Source: Hippasteria phrygiana
Lineage: Eukaryota; Echinodermata; Asteroidea; Valvatida; Goniasteridae
Reading direction: 5' to 3'
DNA length: 64,000 nt
NCBI GenBank assembly: GCA_037893225.1
Contig: JAZGUH010000550.1
Location: 496,001-560,000, forward strand
How positions within the stretch are numbered: the first letter of the stretch is position 1; every line of letters starts with the position of its first letter. The notes beneath the pieces are model-generated. The model was not told where the DNA came from. It did not search any database and was given only the letters and a program-made list of their open reading frames with translations. Positions 1 to 11,400 of the stretch are shown in pieces. The position numbers were made by a program, and so were the translations under genes.

Positions 1-125
1 AAGGTAATATGCACACAGATGTTGGCCGGAAAGAAAATAAACATTGCGAGGTTTGAATTTTCTCCACAAAATTTAACTCTAAGAAGCCGCCGATAATTGC
101 AACATGTAGCGCCAGATCTAAGCTA

Positions 126-221
126 TCCATACATGTCAAAATTACTGAATTTGGTTGATATTTCATGCAATTATGAATGAGTAAAACAAGTCCATTCCCC
201 AGGGAATTTGACATGCATGGA
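126..221. other. Imperfect inverted repeat within the monomer (15-nt arms, 66-nt loop)
   Basis: In monomer 1 the arm at 126-140 (tccatacatgtcaaa) is complementary to the arm at 207-221 (tttgacatgcatgga) at 14 of 15 positions. The mismatch is A131 against C216. The same dyad occurs in every monomer with type-specific damage: B monomers have A at 127, E has G at 129, and all gacaggc monomers (C, G, C2) lose the 133-214 pair. Type A keeps the best match. A second, weaker inverted repeat in type A pairs ataattgca (93-101) with tgcaattat (166-174). Whether either extrudes as a hairpin or cruciform is unknown. Confidence 0.7.
194..207. other. Short palindrome attccc-ca-gggaat in type A monomers
   Basis: The 6-nt arms are perfectly complementary around a 2-nt spacer. 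The palindrome is complete only where the monomer has cattcccc (A and K types). Monomers with catacccc keep only the CCC/GGG core. At 49619 one copy has C for A, changing the spacer and creating CCCGGG. No function is claimed; protein binding or a small hairpin are possibilities. Confidence 0.6.
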
Positions 222-232
222 GCAATAAATAG

Positions 233-464
233 ACGGTAACATGTACACAGATGTTGGCCGGAAAGAAAATAAACATTGCGAGGTTTGAATTTTCTCTACA
301 AGTTTTAACTCTGGGAAGCCGCCGATGATTGCAACATGTAGCGCCAGATCTAAGCTATACATACATGTCAAAATTACTGCATTTTGTTGATATTTCATGC
401 AATTATGAATGAGTAAAGCAAGTCCATACCCCAGGGAATTTGACATGCATGGAGCAATAAATAG
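233..464. repeat. Satellite monomer type B
   Basis: Type B starts acggtaacatgt. It has a T at position 65 (tctctacaag), ttttaactctggg, gatgattgc, ctatacatac (A at position 127 instead of C) and ctgcattt, and ends with tccatacccc and gacatgc. This copy carries the sub-variant with tgttgat in place of ggttgat (T at position 153), also seen in B copies at about 4561, 8273, 11289, 13377, 15927, 21961 and 29383. Another B sub-variant has ttttatctctggg (for example at about 5874, 8890 and 14688). B nearly always follows A. Confidence 0.93.
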
Positions 465-696
465 ACGGTAATATGTACACAGATGTTGGCCGGAAAGAAA
501 ATAAACATTGCGAGGTTTGAATTTTCTCCACAAGTTTGAACTCTAAGAAGCCGCCGATGATTGCAACATGTAGCGCCAGATCTAAGCTATCCATACATGT
601 CAAAATTACTGCATTTGGTTGATATTTCATGCAATTATGAATGAGTAAAGCAAGACCATACCCCAGGGAATTTGACAGGCATGGAGCAATAAATAA
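465..696. repeat. Satellite monomer type C
   Basis: Type C starts acggtaatatgt and has acaagtttgaactctaag, gatgattgc, ctatccatac and ctgcattt. This copy ends with agaccatacccc, gacaggc and ataa, so the following monomer starts aagg. Other C copies keep tccatacccc or have gtcaatacccc (for example near 15038, 16663, 22926, 30350, 46128 and 56104). It is one of the commonest types in the window. The gacaggc variant removes the ATGCAT present in A and B and weakens one arm of the inverted repeat. Confidence 0.93.
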
Positions 697-928
697 AAGG
701 TAATATGCACACAGATGTTGGCCGGAAAGAAAATAAACATTGCGAGGTTTGAATTTTCTCCACAAGTTTTAACTCTAGGAAGCCGCCGATGATTGCAACA
801 TGTAGCGCCAGATCTAAGCTATCCATACATGTCAAAATTACTGAATTTGGTTGATATTTCATGCAATTATGAATGAGTAAAACAAGTCCATTCCCCAGGG
901 AATTTGACATGCATGGAGCAATAAATAA

Positions 929-1160
929 AAGGTAATATGCACACAGATGGTGGCCGGAAAGAAAATAAACATTGCGAGGTTTGAATTTTCTCCACAAGTG
1001 TTAACTCTAAGAAGCCGCCGATAATTGCAACATGCAGCGCCAGATCTAAGCTATCCGTACATGTCAAAATTACTGTATTTGGTTGATATTTCATGCAATT
1101 ATGAATGAGTAAAGCAAGTCCATACCCCAGGGAATTTGACATGCATGGAGCAATAAATAG
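929..1160. repeat. Satellite monomer type E
   Basis: Type E starts aaggtaatatgc and has gatggtggcc (G at position 22), acaagtgttaactctaag, gataattgc, ctatccgtac (G at position 129) and ctgtattt. It is usually followed by a G-like monomer, and in many copies ends with tccataccgcaggg. This copy has a private T-to-C change giving catgcag near 1035. Intact or part copies occur at, for example, 16705, 20881, 28305, 34337, 38281, 41531, 52435, 54291 and 60107. Confidence 0.92.
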
Positions 1161-1856
1161 ACGGTAACATGTACACAGATGTTGGCCGGAAAGAAAATAA
1201 ACATTGCGAGGTTTGAATTTTCTCTACAAGTTTTAACTCTGGGAAGCCGCCGATGATTGCAACATGTAGCGCCAGATCTAAGCTATACATACATGTCAAA
1301 ATTACTGCATTTGGTTGATATTTCATGCAATTATGAATGAGTAAAGCAAGTCCATACCCCAGGGAATTTGACATGCATGGAGCAATAAATAGACGGTAAT
1401 ATGTACACAGATGTTGGCCGGAAAGAAAATAAACATTGCGAGGTTTGAATTTTCTCCACAAGTTTGAACTCTAAGAAGCCGCCGATGATTGCAACATGTA
1501 GCGCCAGATCTAAGCTATCCATACATGTCAAAATTACTGCATTTGGTTGATATTTCATGCAATTATGAATGAGTAAAGCAAGTCCATACCCCAGGGAATT
1601 TGACATGCATGGAGCAATAAATAAAAGGTAATATGCACACAGATGGTGGCCGGAAAGAAAATAAACATTGCGAGGTTTGAATTTTCTCCACAAGTGTTAA
1701 CTCTAAGAAGCCGCCGATAATTGCAACATGTAGCGCCAGATCTAAGCTATCCGTACATGTCAAAATTACTGTATTTGGTTGATATTTCATGCAATTATGA
1801 ATGAGTAAAGCAAGTCCATACCGCAGGGAATTTGACATGCATGGAGCAATAAATAG

Positions 1857-2088
1857 ACGGTAATATGTACACAGATGTTGACCGGAAAGAAAATAAACAT
1901 TGCGAGGTTTGAATTTTCTCCACAAGTTTGAACTCTAAGAAGCCGCCGATGATTGCAACATGTAGCGCCAGATCTAAGCTATCCATACATGTCAAAATTA
2001 CTGCATTTGGTTGATATTTCATGCAATTATGAATGAGTAAAGCAAGACCATATCCCTGGGAATTTGACAGGCATGGAGCAATAAATAA
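1857..2088. repeat. Satellite monomer type G
   Basis: Type G has the C-type body (acaagtttgaactctaag, gatgattgc, ctgcattt) but carries gttgaccgg (A at position 25), and in this copy accatatccctggg instead of accataccccaggg. It ends gacaggc and ataa and is followed by an A monomer. Later copies (for example 21113, 28537, 34569) have accatacccctggg or accatacccc. The E-G-A order recurs many times and is a useful marker of block copies. Confidence 0.9.
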
Positions 2089-2552
2089 AAGGTAATATGC
2101 ACACAGATGTTGGCCGGAAAGAAAATAAACATTGCGAGGTTTGAATTTTCTCCACAAAATTTAACTCTAAGAAGCCGCCGATAATTGCAACATGTAGCGC
2201 CAGATCTAAGCTATCCATACATGTCAAAATTACTGAATTTGGTTGATATTTCATGCAATTATGAATGAGTAAAACAAGTCCATTCCCCAGGGAATTTGAC
2301 ATGCATGGAGCAATAAATAGACGGTAACATGTACACAGATGTTGGCCGGAAAGAAAATAAACATTGCGAGGTTTGAATTTTCTCTACAAGTTTTAACTCT
2401 GGGAAGCCGCCGATGATTGCAACATGTAGCGCCAGATCTAAGCTATACATACATGTCAAAATTACTGCATTTGGTTGATATTTCATGCAATTATGAATGA
2501 GTAAAGCAAGTCCATACCCCAGGGAATTTGACATGCATGGAGCAATAAATAG

Positions 2553-2784
2553 ACGGTAATATGTACACAGATGTTGGCCTGAAAGAAAATAAACATTGCG
2601 AGGTTTGAATTTTCTCCACAAGTTTGAACTCTAAGAAGCCGCCGATGATTGCAACATGTAGCGCCAGATCTAAGCTATCCATACATGTCACAATTACTGC
2701 ATTTGGTTGATATTTCATGCAATTATGAATGAGTAAAGCAAGTCCATACCCCAGGGAATTTGACATGCATGGAGCAATAAATAG
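2553..2784. repeat. Satellite monomer type H
   Basis: Type H starts acggtaatatgt and carries gttggcctg (T at position 28), acaagtttgaactctaag and gtcacaattactgc. It follows B and is usually followed by C2. Copies are found at, for example, 3481, 18329, 19257, 24129, 25057, 25521, 26449, 31553, 32481 and 63107. Two copies, near 7201 and 10217, have gttgtcctg, a private change that marks the 13-monomer duplication. Confidence 0.9.
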
Positions 2785-3712
2785 ACGGTAATATGTACAC
2801 AGATGTTGACCGGAAAGAAAATAAACATTGCGAGGTTTGAATTTTCTCCACAAGTTTGAACTCTAAGAAGCCGCCGATGATTGCAACATGTAGCGCCAGA
2901 TCTAAGCTATCCATACATGTCAAAATTACTGCATTTGGTTGATATTTCATGCAATTATGAATGAGTAAAGCAAGACCATATCCCTGGGAATTTGACAGGC
3001 ATGGAGCAATAAATAAAAGGTAATATGCACACAGATGTTGGCCGGAAAGAAAATAAACATTGCGAGGTTTGAATTTTCTCCACAAAATTTAACTCTAAGA
3101 AGCCGCCGATAATTGCAACATGTAGCGCCAGATCTAAGCTATCCATACATGTCAAAATTACTGAATTTGGTTGATATTTCATGCAATTATGAATGAGTAA
3201 AACAAGTCCATTCCCCAGGGAATTTGACATGCATGGAGCAATAAATAAAAGGTAATATGCACACAGATGTTGGCCGGAAAGAAAATAAACATTGCGAGGT
3301 TTGAATTTTCTCTACAAGTTTTAACTCTGGGAAGCCGCCGATGATTGCAACATGTAGCGCCAGATCTAAGCTATACATACATGTCAAAATTACTGCATTT
3401 GGTTGATATTTCATGCAATTATGAATGAGTAAAGCAAGTCCATACCCCAGGGAATTTGACATGCATGGAGCAATAAATAGACGGTAATATGTACACAGAT
3501 GTTGGCCTGAAAGAAAATAAACATTGCGAGGTTTGAATTTTCTCCACAAGTTTGAACTCTAAGAAGCCGCCGATGATTGCAACATGTAGCGCCAGATCTA
3601 AGCTATCCATACATGTCACAATTACTGCATTTGGTTGATATTTCATGCAATTATGAATGAGTAAAGCAAGTCCATACCCCAGGGAATTTGACATGCATGG
3701 AGCAATAAATAG

Positions 3713-3944
3713 ACGGTAATATGTACACAGATGTTGGCCGGAAAGAAAATAAACATTGCGAGGTTTGAATTTTCTCCACAAGTTTGAACTCTAAGAAGCC
3801 GCCGATGATTGCAACATGTAGCGCCAGATCTAAGCTATCCATACATGTCAAAATTACTGCATTTGGTTGATATTTCATGCAATTATGAATTAGTAAAGCA
3901 AGTCCATACCCCAGGGAATTTGACAGGCATGGAGCAATAAATAA
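3713..3944. repeat. Satellite monomer type C2
   Basis: C2 is a C-type monomer distinguished by gaattagtaaagc (T instead of G in gaatgag) together with tccatacccc, gacaggc and the ataa ending. It typically follows H and precedes A or a K-like monomer. The A-B-H-C2 order forms a recurring 928-bp tetramer in several parts of the window. Confidence 0.88.
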
Positions 3945-4176
3945 AAGGTAATATGCACACAGATGTTGGCCGGAAAGAAAATAAACATTGCGAGGTTTGA
4001 ATTTTCTCCACAAAATTTAACTCTAAGAAGCCGCCGATAATTGCAACATGTAGCGCCAGATCTAAGCTATCCATACATGTCAAAATTACTGAATTTGGTT
4101 GATATTTCATGCAATTATGAATGAGTAAAGCAAGTCCATACCCCAGGGAATTTGACAGGCATGGAGCAATAAATAG

Positions 4177-4408
4177 AAGGTAACATGCACACAGATGTTG
4201 GCCGGAAAGAAAATAAACATTGCGAGGTTTGAATTTTCTCCACAAGTTTTAACTCTCAGAAGCCGCCGATAATTGCAACATGTAGCGCCAGATCTAAGCT
4301 ATCCATACATGTCAAAATTACTGAATTTGGTTGATATTTCATGCAATTATGAATGAGTAAAACAAGTCCATTCCCCAGGGAATTTGACATGCATGGAGCA
4401 ATAAATAG
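4177..4408. repeat. Satellite monomer type K (aaggtaacatgc start)
   Basis: This monomer has the start aaggtaacatgc (C at position 8 with A at position 2), a body with acaagttttaactct and gataattgc, and an A-like 3' half (ctgaattt, aaaacaagtccattcccc). This copy has a private cagaag where relatives have taagaag. Related copies with aaggtaacatgc lie at 7889, 10905, 12993 and 15537. Copies with aaggtaatatgc and the same body lie at 26913, 32945, 48717, 51043, 57075 and 63571. It behaves like type A in being followed by B. Confidence 0.85.
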
Positions 4409-4872
4409 ACGGTAACATGTACACAGATGTTGGCCGGAAAGAAAATAAACATTGCGAGGTTTGAATTTTCTCTACAAGTTTTAACTCTGGGAAGCCGCCG
4501 ATGATTGCAACATGTAGCGCCAGATCTAAGCTATACATACATGTCAAAATTACTGCATTTTGTTGATATTTCATGCAATTATGAATGAGTAAAGCAAGTC
4601 CATACCCCAGGGAATTTGACAGGCATGGAGCAATAAATAGACGGTAATATGTACACAGATGTTGGCCGGAAAGAAAATAAACATTGCGAGGTTTGAATTT
4701 TCTCCACAAGTTTGAACTCTAAGAAGCCGCCGATGATTGCAACATGTAGCGCCAGATCTAAGCTATCCATACATGTCAAAATTACTGCATTTGGTTGATA
4801 TTTCATGCAATTATGAATGAGTAAAGCAAGACCATACCCCAGGGAATTTGACAGGCATGGAGCAATAAATAA

Positions 4873-5104
4873 AAGGTAATATGCACACAGATGTTGGCCG
4901 GAAAGAAAATAAACATTGCGAGGTTTGAATTTTCTCCACAAGTTTTAACTCTAGGAAGCCGCCGATGATTGCAACATGTAGCGCCAGATCTAAGCTATCC
5001 ATACATGTCAAAATTACTGAATTTGGTTGATATTTCATGCAATTATGAATGAGTAAAGCAAGTCCATACCCCAGGGAATTTGACATGCATGGAGCAATAA
5101 ATAG
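4873..5104. repeat. Satellite monomer type D
   Basis: Type D starts aaggtaatatgc and has acaagttttaactctagg, gatgattgc, ctatccatac, ctgaattt and an aaagcaagtccatacccc ending with gacatgc and atag. It sits between a C monomer and an F monomer here and in copies at 11601, 13689, 20185, 27609, 33641, 36195, 51739, 53595 and 57771. The C-D-F-C run is one of the most stable orders in the window. Confidence 0.9.
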
Positions 5105-5336
5105 ACGGTAACATGTACACAGATGTTGGCCGGAAAGAAAATAAACATTGCGAGGTTTGAATTTTCTCCACAAGTTTTAACTCCAGGAATCCGCCGATGA
5201 TTGCAACATGTAGCGCCAGATCTAAGCTATCCATACATGTCACAATTACTGCATTTGGTTGATATTTCATGCAATTATGAATGAGTAAAGCAAGTCCATA
5301 CCCCAGGGAATTTGACATGCATGGAGCAATAAATAG
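5105..5336. repeat. Satellite monomer type F
   Basis: Type F starts acggtaacatgt and has acaagttttaactccagg, gatgattgc and gtcacaattactgc. In this copy the next base group reads aatccgcc instead of aagccgcc, a marker shared with copies near 11910, 13998, 16322 and 55759. A second F lineage has aagccgcc together with ggttacatg at its start (20417, 27841, 33873, 51971, 53827), and a third has aagccgcc with ggtaacatg (36427, 58003). Confidence 0.9.
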
Positions 5337-5483
5337 ACGGTAATATGTACACAGATGTTGGCCGGAAAGAAAATAAACATTGCGAGGTTTGAATTTTCTC
5401 CACAAGTTTGAACTCTAAGAAGCCGCCGATGATTGCAACATGTAGCGCCAGATCTAAGCTATCCATACATGTCAAAATTACTG

Positions 5484-8400
5484 AATTTGGTTGATATTTC
5501 ATGCAATTATGAATGAGTAAAGCAAGACCATACCCCAGGGAATTTGACAGGCATGGAGCAATAAATAAAAGGTAATATGCACACAGATGTTGGCCGGAAA
5601 GAAAATAAACATTGCGAGGTTTGAATTTTCTCCACAAAATTTAACTCTAAGAAGCCGCCGATAATTGCAACATGTAGCGCCAGATCTAAGCTATCCATAC
5701 ATGTCAAAATTACTGAATTTGGTTGATATTTCATGCAATTATGAATGAGTAAAACAAGTCCATTCCCCAGGGAATTTGACATGCATGGAGCAATAAATAG
5801 ACGGTAACATGTACACAGATGTTGGCCGGAAAGAAAATAAACATTGCGAGGTTTGAATTTTCTCTACAAGTTTTATCTCTGGGAAGCCGCCGATGATTGC
5901 AACATGTAGCGCCAGATCTAAGCTATACATACATGTCAAAATTACTGCATTTGGTTGATATTTCATGCAATTATGAATGAGTAAAGCAAGTCCATACCCC
6001 AGGGAATTTGACATGCATGGAGCAATAAATAGACGGTAATATGTACACAGATGTTGGCCGGAAAGAAAATAAACATTGCGAGGTTTGAATTTTCTCCACA
6101 AGTTTGAACTCTAAGAAGCCGCCGATGATTGCAACATGTAGCGCCAGATCTAAGCTATCCATACATGTCAAAATTACTGCATTTGGTTGATATTTCATGC
6201 AATTATGAATGAGTAAAGCAAGACCATATCCCTGGGAATTTGACAGGCATGGAGCAATAAATAAAAGGTAATATGCACACAGATGTTGGCCGGAAAGAAA
6301 ATAAACATTGCGAGGTTTGAATTTTCTCCACAAAATTTAACTCTAAGAAGCCGCCGATAATTGCAACATGTAGCGCCAGATCTAAGCTATCCATACATGT
6401 CACAATTACTGCATTTGGTTGATATTTCATGCAATTATGAATGAGTAAAGCAAGTCCATACCCCAGGGAATTTGACATGCATGGAGCAATAAATAGACGG
6501 TAATATGTACACAGATGTTGGCCGGAAAGAAAATAAACATTGCGAGGTTTGAATTTTCTCCACAAGTTTGAACTCTAAGAAGCCGCCGATGATTGCAACA
6601 TGTAGCGCCAGATCTAAGCTATCCATACATGTCAAAATTACTGCATTTGGTTGATATTTCATGCAATTATGAATTAGTAAAGCAAGTCCATACCCCAGGG
6701 AATTTGACAGGCATGGAGCAATAAATAAAAGGTAATATGCACACAGATGTTGGCCGGAAAGAAAATAAACATTGCGAGGTTTGAATTTTCTCCACAAAAT
6801 TTTACTCTAAGAAGCCGCCGATAATTGCAACATGTAGCGCCAGATCTAAGCTATCCATACATGTCAAAATTACTGAATTTGGTTGATATTTCATGCAATT
6901 ATGAATGAGTAAAACAAGTCCATTCCCCAGGGAATTTGACATGCATGGAGCAATAAATAGACGGTAACATGTACACAGATGTTGGCCGGAAAGAAAATAA
7001 ACATTGCGAGGTTTGAATTTTCTCTACAAGTTTTAACTCTGGGAAGCCGCCGATGATTGCAACATGTAGCGCCAGATCTAAGCTATACATACATGTCAAA
7101 ATTACTGCATTTGGTTGATATTTCATGCAATTATGAATGAGTAAAGCAAGTCCATACCCCAGGGAATTTGACATGCATGGAGCAATAAATAGACGGTAAT
7201 ATGTACACAGATGTTGTCCTGAAAGAAAATAAACATTGCGAGGTTTGAATTTTCTCCACAAGTTTGAACTCTAAGAAGCCGCCGATGATTGCAACATGTA
7301 GCGCCAGATCTAAGCTATCCATACATGTCACAATTACTGCATTTGGTTGATATTTCATGCAATTATGAATGAGTAAAGCAAGTCCATACCCCAGGGAATT
7401 TGACATGCATGGAGCAATAAATAGACGGTAATATGTACACAGATGTTGGCCGGAAAGAAAATAAACATTGCGAGGTTTGAATTTTCTCCACAAGTTTGAA
7501 CTCTAAGAAGCCGCCGATGATTGCAACATGTAGCGCCAGATCTAAGCTATCCATACATGTCAAAATTACTGCATTTGGTTGATATTTCATGCAATTATGA
7601 ATTAGTAAAGCAAGTCCATACCCCAGGGAATTTGACAGGCATGGAGCAATAAATAAAAGGTAATATGCACACAGATGTTGGCCGGAAAGAAAATAAACAT
7701 TGCGAGGTTTGAATTTTCTCCACAAAATTTAACTCTAAGAAGCCGCCGATAATTGCAACATGTAGCGCCAGATCTAAGCTATCCATACATGTCAAAATTA
7801 CTGAATTTGGTTGATATGTCATGCAATTATGAATGAGTAAAGCAAGTCCATACCCCAGGGAATTTGACAGGCATGGAGCAATAAATAGAAGGTAACATGC
7901 ACACAGATGTTGGCCGGAAAGAAAATAAACATTGCGAGGTTTGAATTTTCTCCACAAGTTTTAACTCTAAGAAGCCGCCGATAATTGCAACATGTAGCGC
8001 CAGATCTAAGCTATCCATACATGTCAAAATTACTGAATTTGGTTGATATTTCATGCAATTATGAATGAGTAAAACAAGTCCATTCCCCAGGGAATTTGAC
8101 ATGCATGGAGCAATAAATAGACGGTAACATGTACACAGATGTTGGCCGGAAAGAAAATAAACATTGCGAGGTTTGAATTTTCTCTACAAGTTTTAACTCT
8201 AGGAAGCCGCCGATGATTGCAACATGTAGCGCCAGATCTAAGCTATACATACATGTCAAAATTACTGCATTTTGTTGATATTTCATGCAATTATGAATGA
8301 GTAAAGCAAGTCCATACCCCAGGGAATTTGACATGCATGGAGCAATAAATAGACGGTAATATGTACACAGATGTTGGCCGGAAAGAAAATAAACATTGCG

Positions 8401-11400
8401 AGGTTTGAATTTTCTCCACAAGTTTGAACTCTAAGAAGCCGCCGATGATTGCAACATGTAGCGCCAGATCTAAGCTATCCATACATGTCAAAATTACTGC
8501 ATTTGGTTGATATTTCATGCAATTATGAATGAGTAAAGCAAGACCATACCCCAGGGAATTTGACAGGCATGGAGCAATAAATAAAAGGTAATATGCACAC
8601 AGATGTTGGCCGGAAAGAAAATAAACATTGCGAGGTTTGAATTTTCTCCACAAAATTTAACTCTAAGAAGCCGCCGATAATTGCAACATGTAGCGCCAGA
8701 TCTAAGCTATCCATACATGTCAAAATTACTGAATTTGGTTGATATTTCATGCAATTATGAATGAGTAAAACAAGTCCATTCCCCAGGGAATTTGACATGC
8801 ATGGAGCAATAAATAGACGGTAACATGTACACAGATGTTGGCCGGAAAGAAAATAAACATTGCGAGGTTTGAATTTTCTCTACAAGTTTTATCTCTGGGA
8901 AGCCGCCGATGATTGCAACATGTAGCGCCAGATCTAAGCTATACATACATGTCAAAATTACTGCATTTGGTTGATATTTCATGCAATTATGAATGAGTAA
9001 AGCAAGTCCATACCCCAGGGAATTTGACATGCATGGAGCAATAAATAGACGGTAATATGTACACAGATGTTGGCCGGAAAGAAAATAAACATTGCGAGGT
9101 TTGAATTTTCTCCACAAGTTTGAACTCTAAGAAGCCGCCGATGATTGCAACATGTAGCGCCAGATCTAAGCTATCCATACATGTCAAAATTACTGCATTT
9201 GGTTGATATTTCATGCAATTATGAATGAGTAAAGCAAGACCATATCCCTGGGAATTTGACAGGCATGGAGCAATAAATAAAAGGTAATATGCACACAGAT
9301 GTTGGCCGGAAAGAAAATAAACATTGCGAGGTTTGAATTTTCTCCACAAAATTTAACTCTAAGAAGCCGCCGATAATTGCAACATGTAGCGCCAGATCTA
9401 AGCTATCCATACATGTCACAATTACTGCATTTGGTTGATATTTCATGCAATTATGAATGAGTAAAGCAAGTCCATACCCCAGGGAATTTGACATGCATGG
9501 AGCAATAAATAGACGGTAATATGTACACAGATGTTGGCCGGAAAGAAAATAAACATTGCGAGGTTTGAATTTTCTCCACAAGTTTGAACTCTAAGAAGCC
9601 GCCGATGATTGCAACATGTAGCGCCAGATCTAAGCTATCCATACATGTCAAAATTACTGCATTTGGTTGATATTTCATGCAATTATGAATTAGTAAAGCA
9701 AGTCCATACCCCAGGGAATTTGACAGGCATGGAGCAATAAATAAAAGGTAATATGCACACAGATGTTGGCCGGAAAGAAAATAAACATTGCGAGGTTTGA
9801 ATTTTCTCCACAAAATTTTACTCTAAGAAGCCGCCGATAATTGCAACATGTAGCGCCAGATCTAAGCTATCCATACATGTCAAAATTACTGAATTTGGTT
9901 GATATTTCATGCAATTATGAATGAGTAAAACAAGTCCATTCCCCAGGGAATTTGACATGCATGGAGCAATAAATAGACGGTAACATGTACACAGATGTTG
10001 GCCGGAAAGAAAATAAACATTGCGAGGTTTGAATTTTCTCTACAAGTTTTAACTCTGGGAAGCCGCCGATGATTGCAACATGTAGCGCCAGATCTAAGCT
10101 ATACATACATGTCAAAATTACTGCATTTGGTTGATATTTCATGCAATTATGAATGAGTAAAGCAAGTCCATACCCCAGGGAATTTGACATGCATGGAGCA
10201 ATAAATAGACGGTAATATGTACACAGATGTTGTCCTGAAAGAAAATAAACATTGCGAGGTTTGAATTTTCTCCACAAGTTTGAACTCTAAGAAGCCGCCG
10301 ATGATTGCAACATGTAGCGCCAGATCTAAGCTATCCATACATGTCACAATTACTGCATTTGGTTGATATTTCATGCAATTATGAATGAGTAAAGCAAGTC
10401 CATACCCCAGGGAATTTGACATGCATGGAGCAATAAATAGACGGTAATATGTACACAGATGTTGGCCGGAAAGAAAATAAACATTGCGAGGTTTGAATTT
10501 TCTCCACAAGTTTGAACTCTAAGAAGCCGCCGATGATTGCAACATGTAGCGCCAGATCTAAGCTATCCATACATGTCAAAATTACTGCATTTGGTTGATA
10601 TTTCATGCAATTATGAATTAGTAAAGCAAGTCCATACCCCAGGGAATTTGACAGGCATGGAGCAATAAATAAAAGGTAATATGCACACAGATGTTGGCCG
10701 GAAAGAAAATAAACATTGCGAGGTTTGAATTTTCTCCACAAAATTTAACTCTAAGAAGCCGCCGATAATTGCAACATGTAGCGCCAGATCTAAGCTATCC
10801 ATACATGTCAAAATTACTGAATTTGGTTGATATGTCATGCAATTATGAATGAGTAAAGCAAGTCCATACCCCAGGGAATTTGACAGGCATGGAGCAATAA
10901 ATAGAAGGTAACATGCACACAGATGTTGGCCGGAAAGAAAATAAACATTGCGAGGTTTGAATTTTCTCCACAAGTTTTAACTCTAAGAAGCCGCCGATAA
11001 TTGCAACATGTAGCGCCAGATCTAAGCTATCCATACATGTCAAAATTACTGAATTTGGTTGATATTTCATGCAATTATGAATGAGTAAAACAAGTCCATT
11101 CCCCAGGGAATTTGACATGCATGGAGCAATAAATAGACGGTAACATGTACACAGATGTTGGCCGGAAAGAAAATAAACATTGCGAGGTTTGAATTTTCTC
11201 TACAAGTTTTAACTCTGGGAAGCCGCCGATGATTGCAACATGTAGCGCCAGATCTAAGCTATACATACATGTCAAAATTACTGCATTTTGTTGATATTTC
11301 ATGCAATTATGAATGAGTAAAGCAAGTCCATACCCCAGGGAATTTGACATGCATGGAGCAATAAATAGACGGTAATATGTACACAGATGTTGGCCGGAAA

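Larger units (their letters stand above)
1..232. repeat. Satellite monomer type A (reference monomer)
   Basis: This monomer is used as the coordinate reference. Type A is recognised by aaggtaatatgc at its start, cacaaaattta at 66-76, gataattgc at 92-100, ctgaattt near 145-152, and aaaacaagtccattcccc at 183-200 followed by gacatgc. It usually ends in atag and is nearly always followed by a B monomer. It carries one AGATCT (114-119), an AATAAA-like A-rich tail near 224-229 and the inverted repeats described separately. Type A differs from type C at about 12 of 232 positions by my count. The choice of base 1 as monomer start is arbitrary. Confidence 0.95.
929..2784. repeat. Eight-monomer block, copied at 16705-18560
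   Basis: Eight consecutive monomers (E, B, C, E, G, A, B, H in my labels) match 16705-18560 at an offset of 15776 bp, exactly 68 monomers. Differences I noticed are single bases: catgcag near 1035, and accgcagg near 1820 against accacagg near 17596. The match ends after the H monomer: the next one is G at 2785 but C2 at 18561. Confidence 0.85.
1857..3712. repeat. Tandem duplication of a four-monomer unit (G-A-B-H, 928 bp)
   Basis: The unit 1857-2784 repeats at 2785-3712, with H copies carrying gttggcctg and G copies carrying gttgacc in both. The second copy differs at the A/B junction: the A monomer ends ataa and the B starts aaggtaatatgc (about 3246-3260) rather than atag and acggtaacatgt. 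The B monomer at 3249-3480 is therefore a hybrid with a foreign first few bases. Confidence 0.85.

Noticed and set aside
17..40. Possible CENP-B-box-like motif around gttggccggaaag
   Set aside because: The core bases TTCG and CGGG at the required spacing are not present on either strand.
164..175. catgcaattatg as an octamer-type transcription factor site
   Set aside because: It differs from ATGCAAAT, and a single short match repeated 276 times by tandem duplication is one observation, not many.
222..232. AATAAA near the monomer end as a polyadenylation signal
   Set aside because: It is present in every monomer as part of an A-rich stretch. No transcription unit is supported, so it is most simply a chance hexamer.
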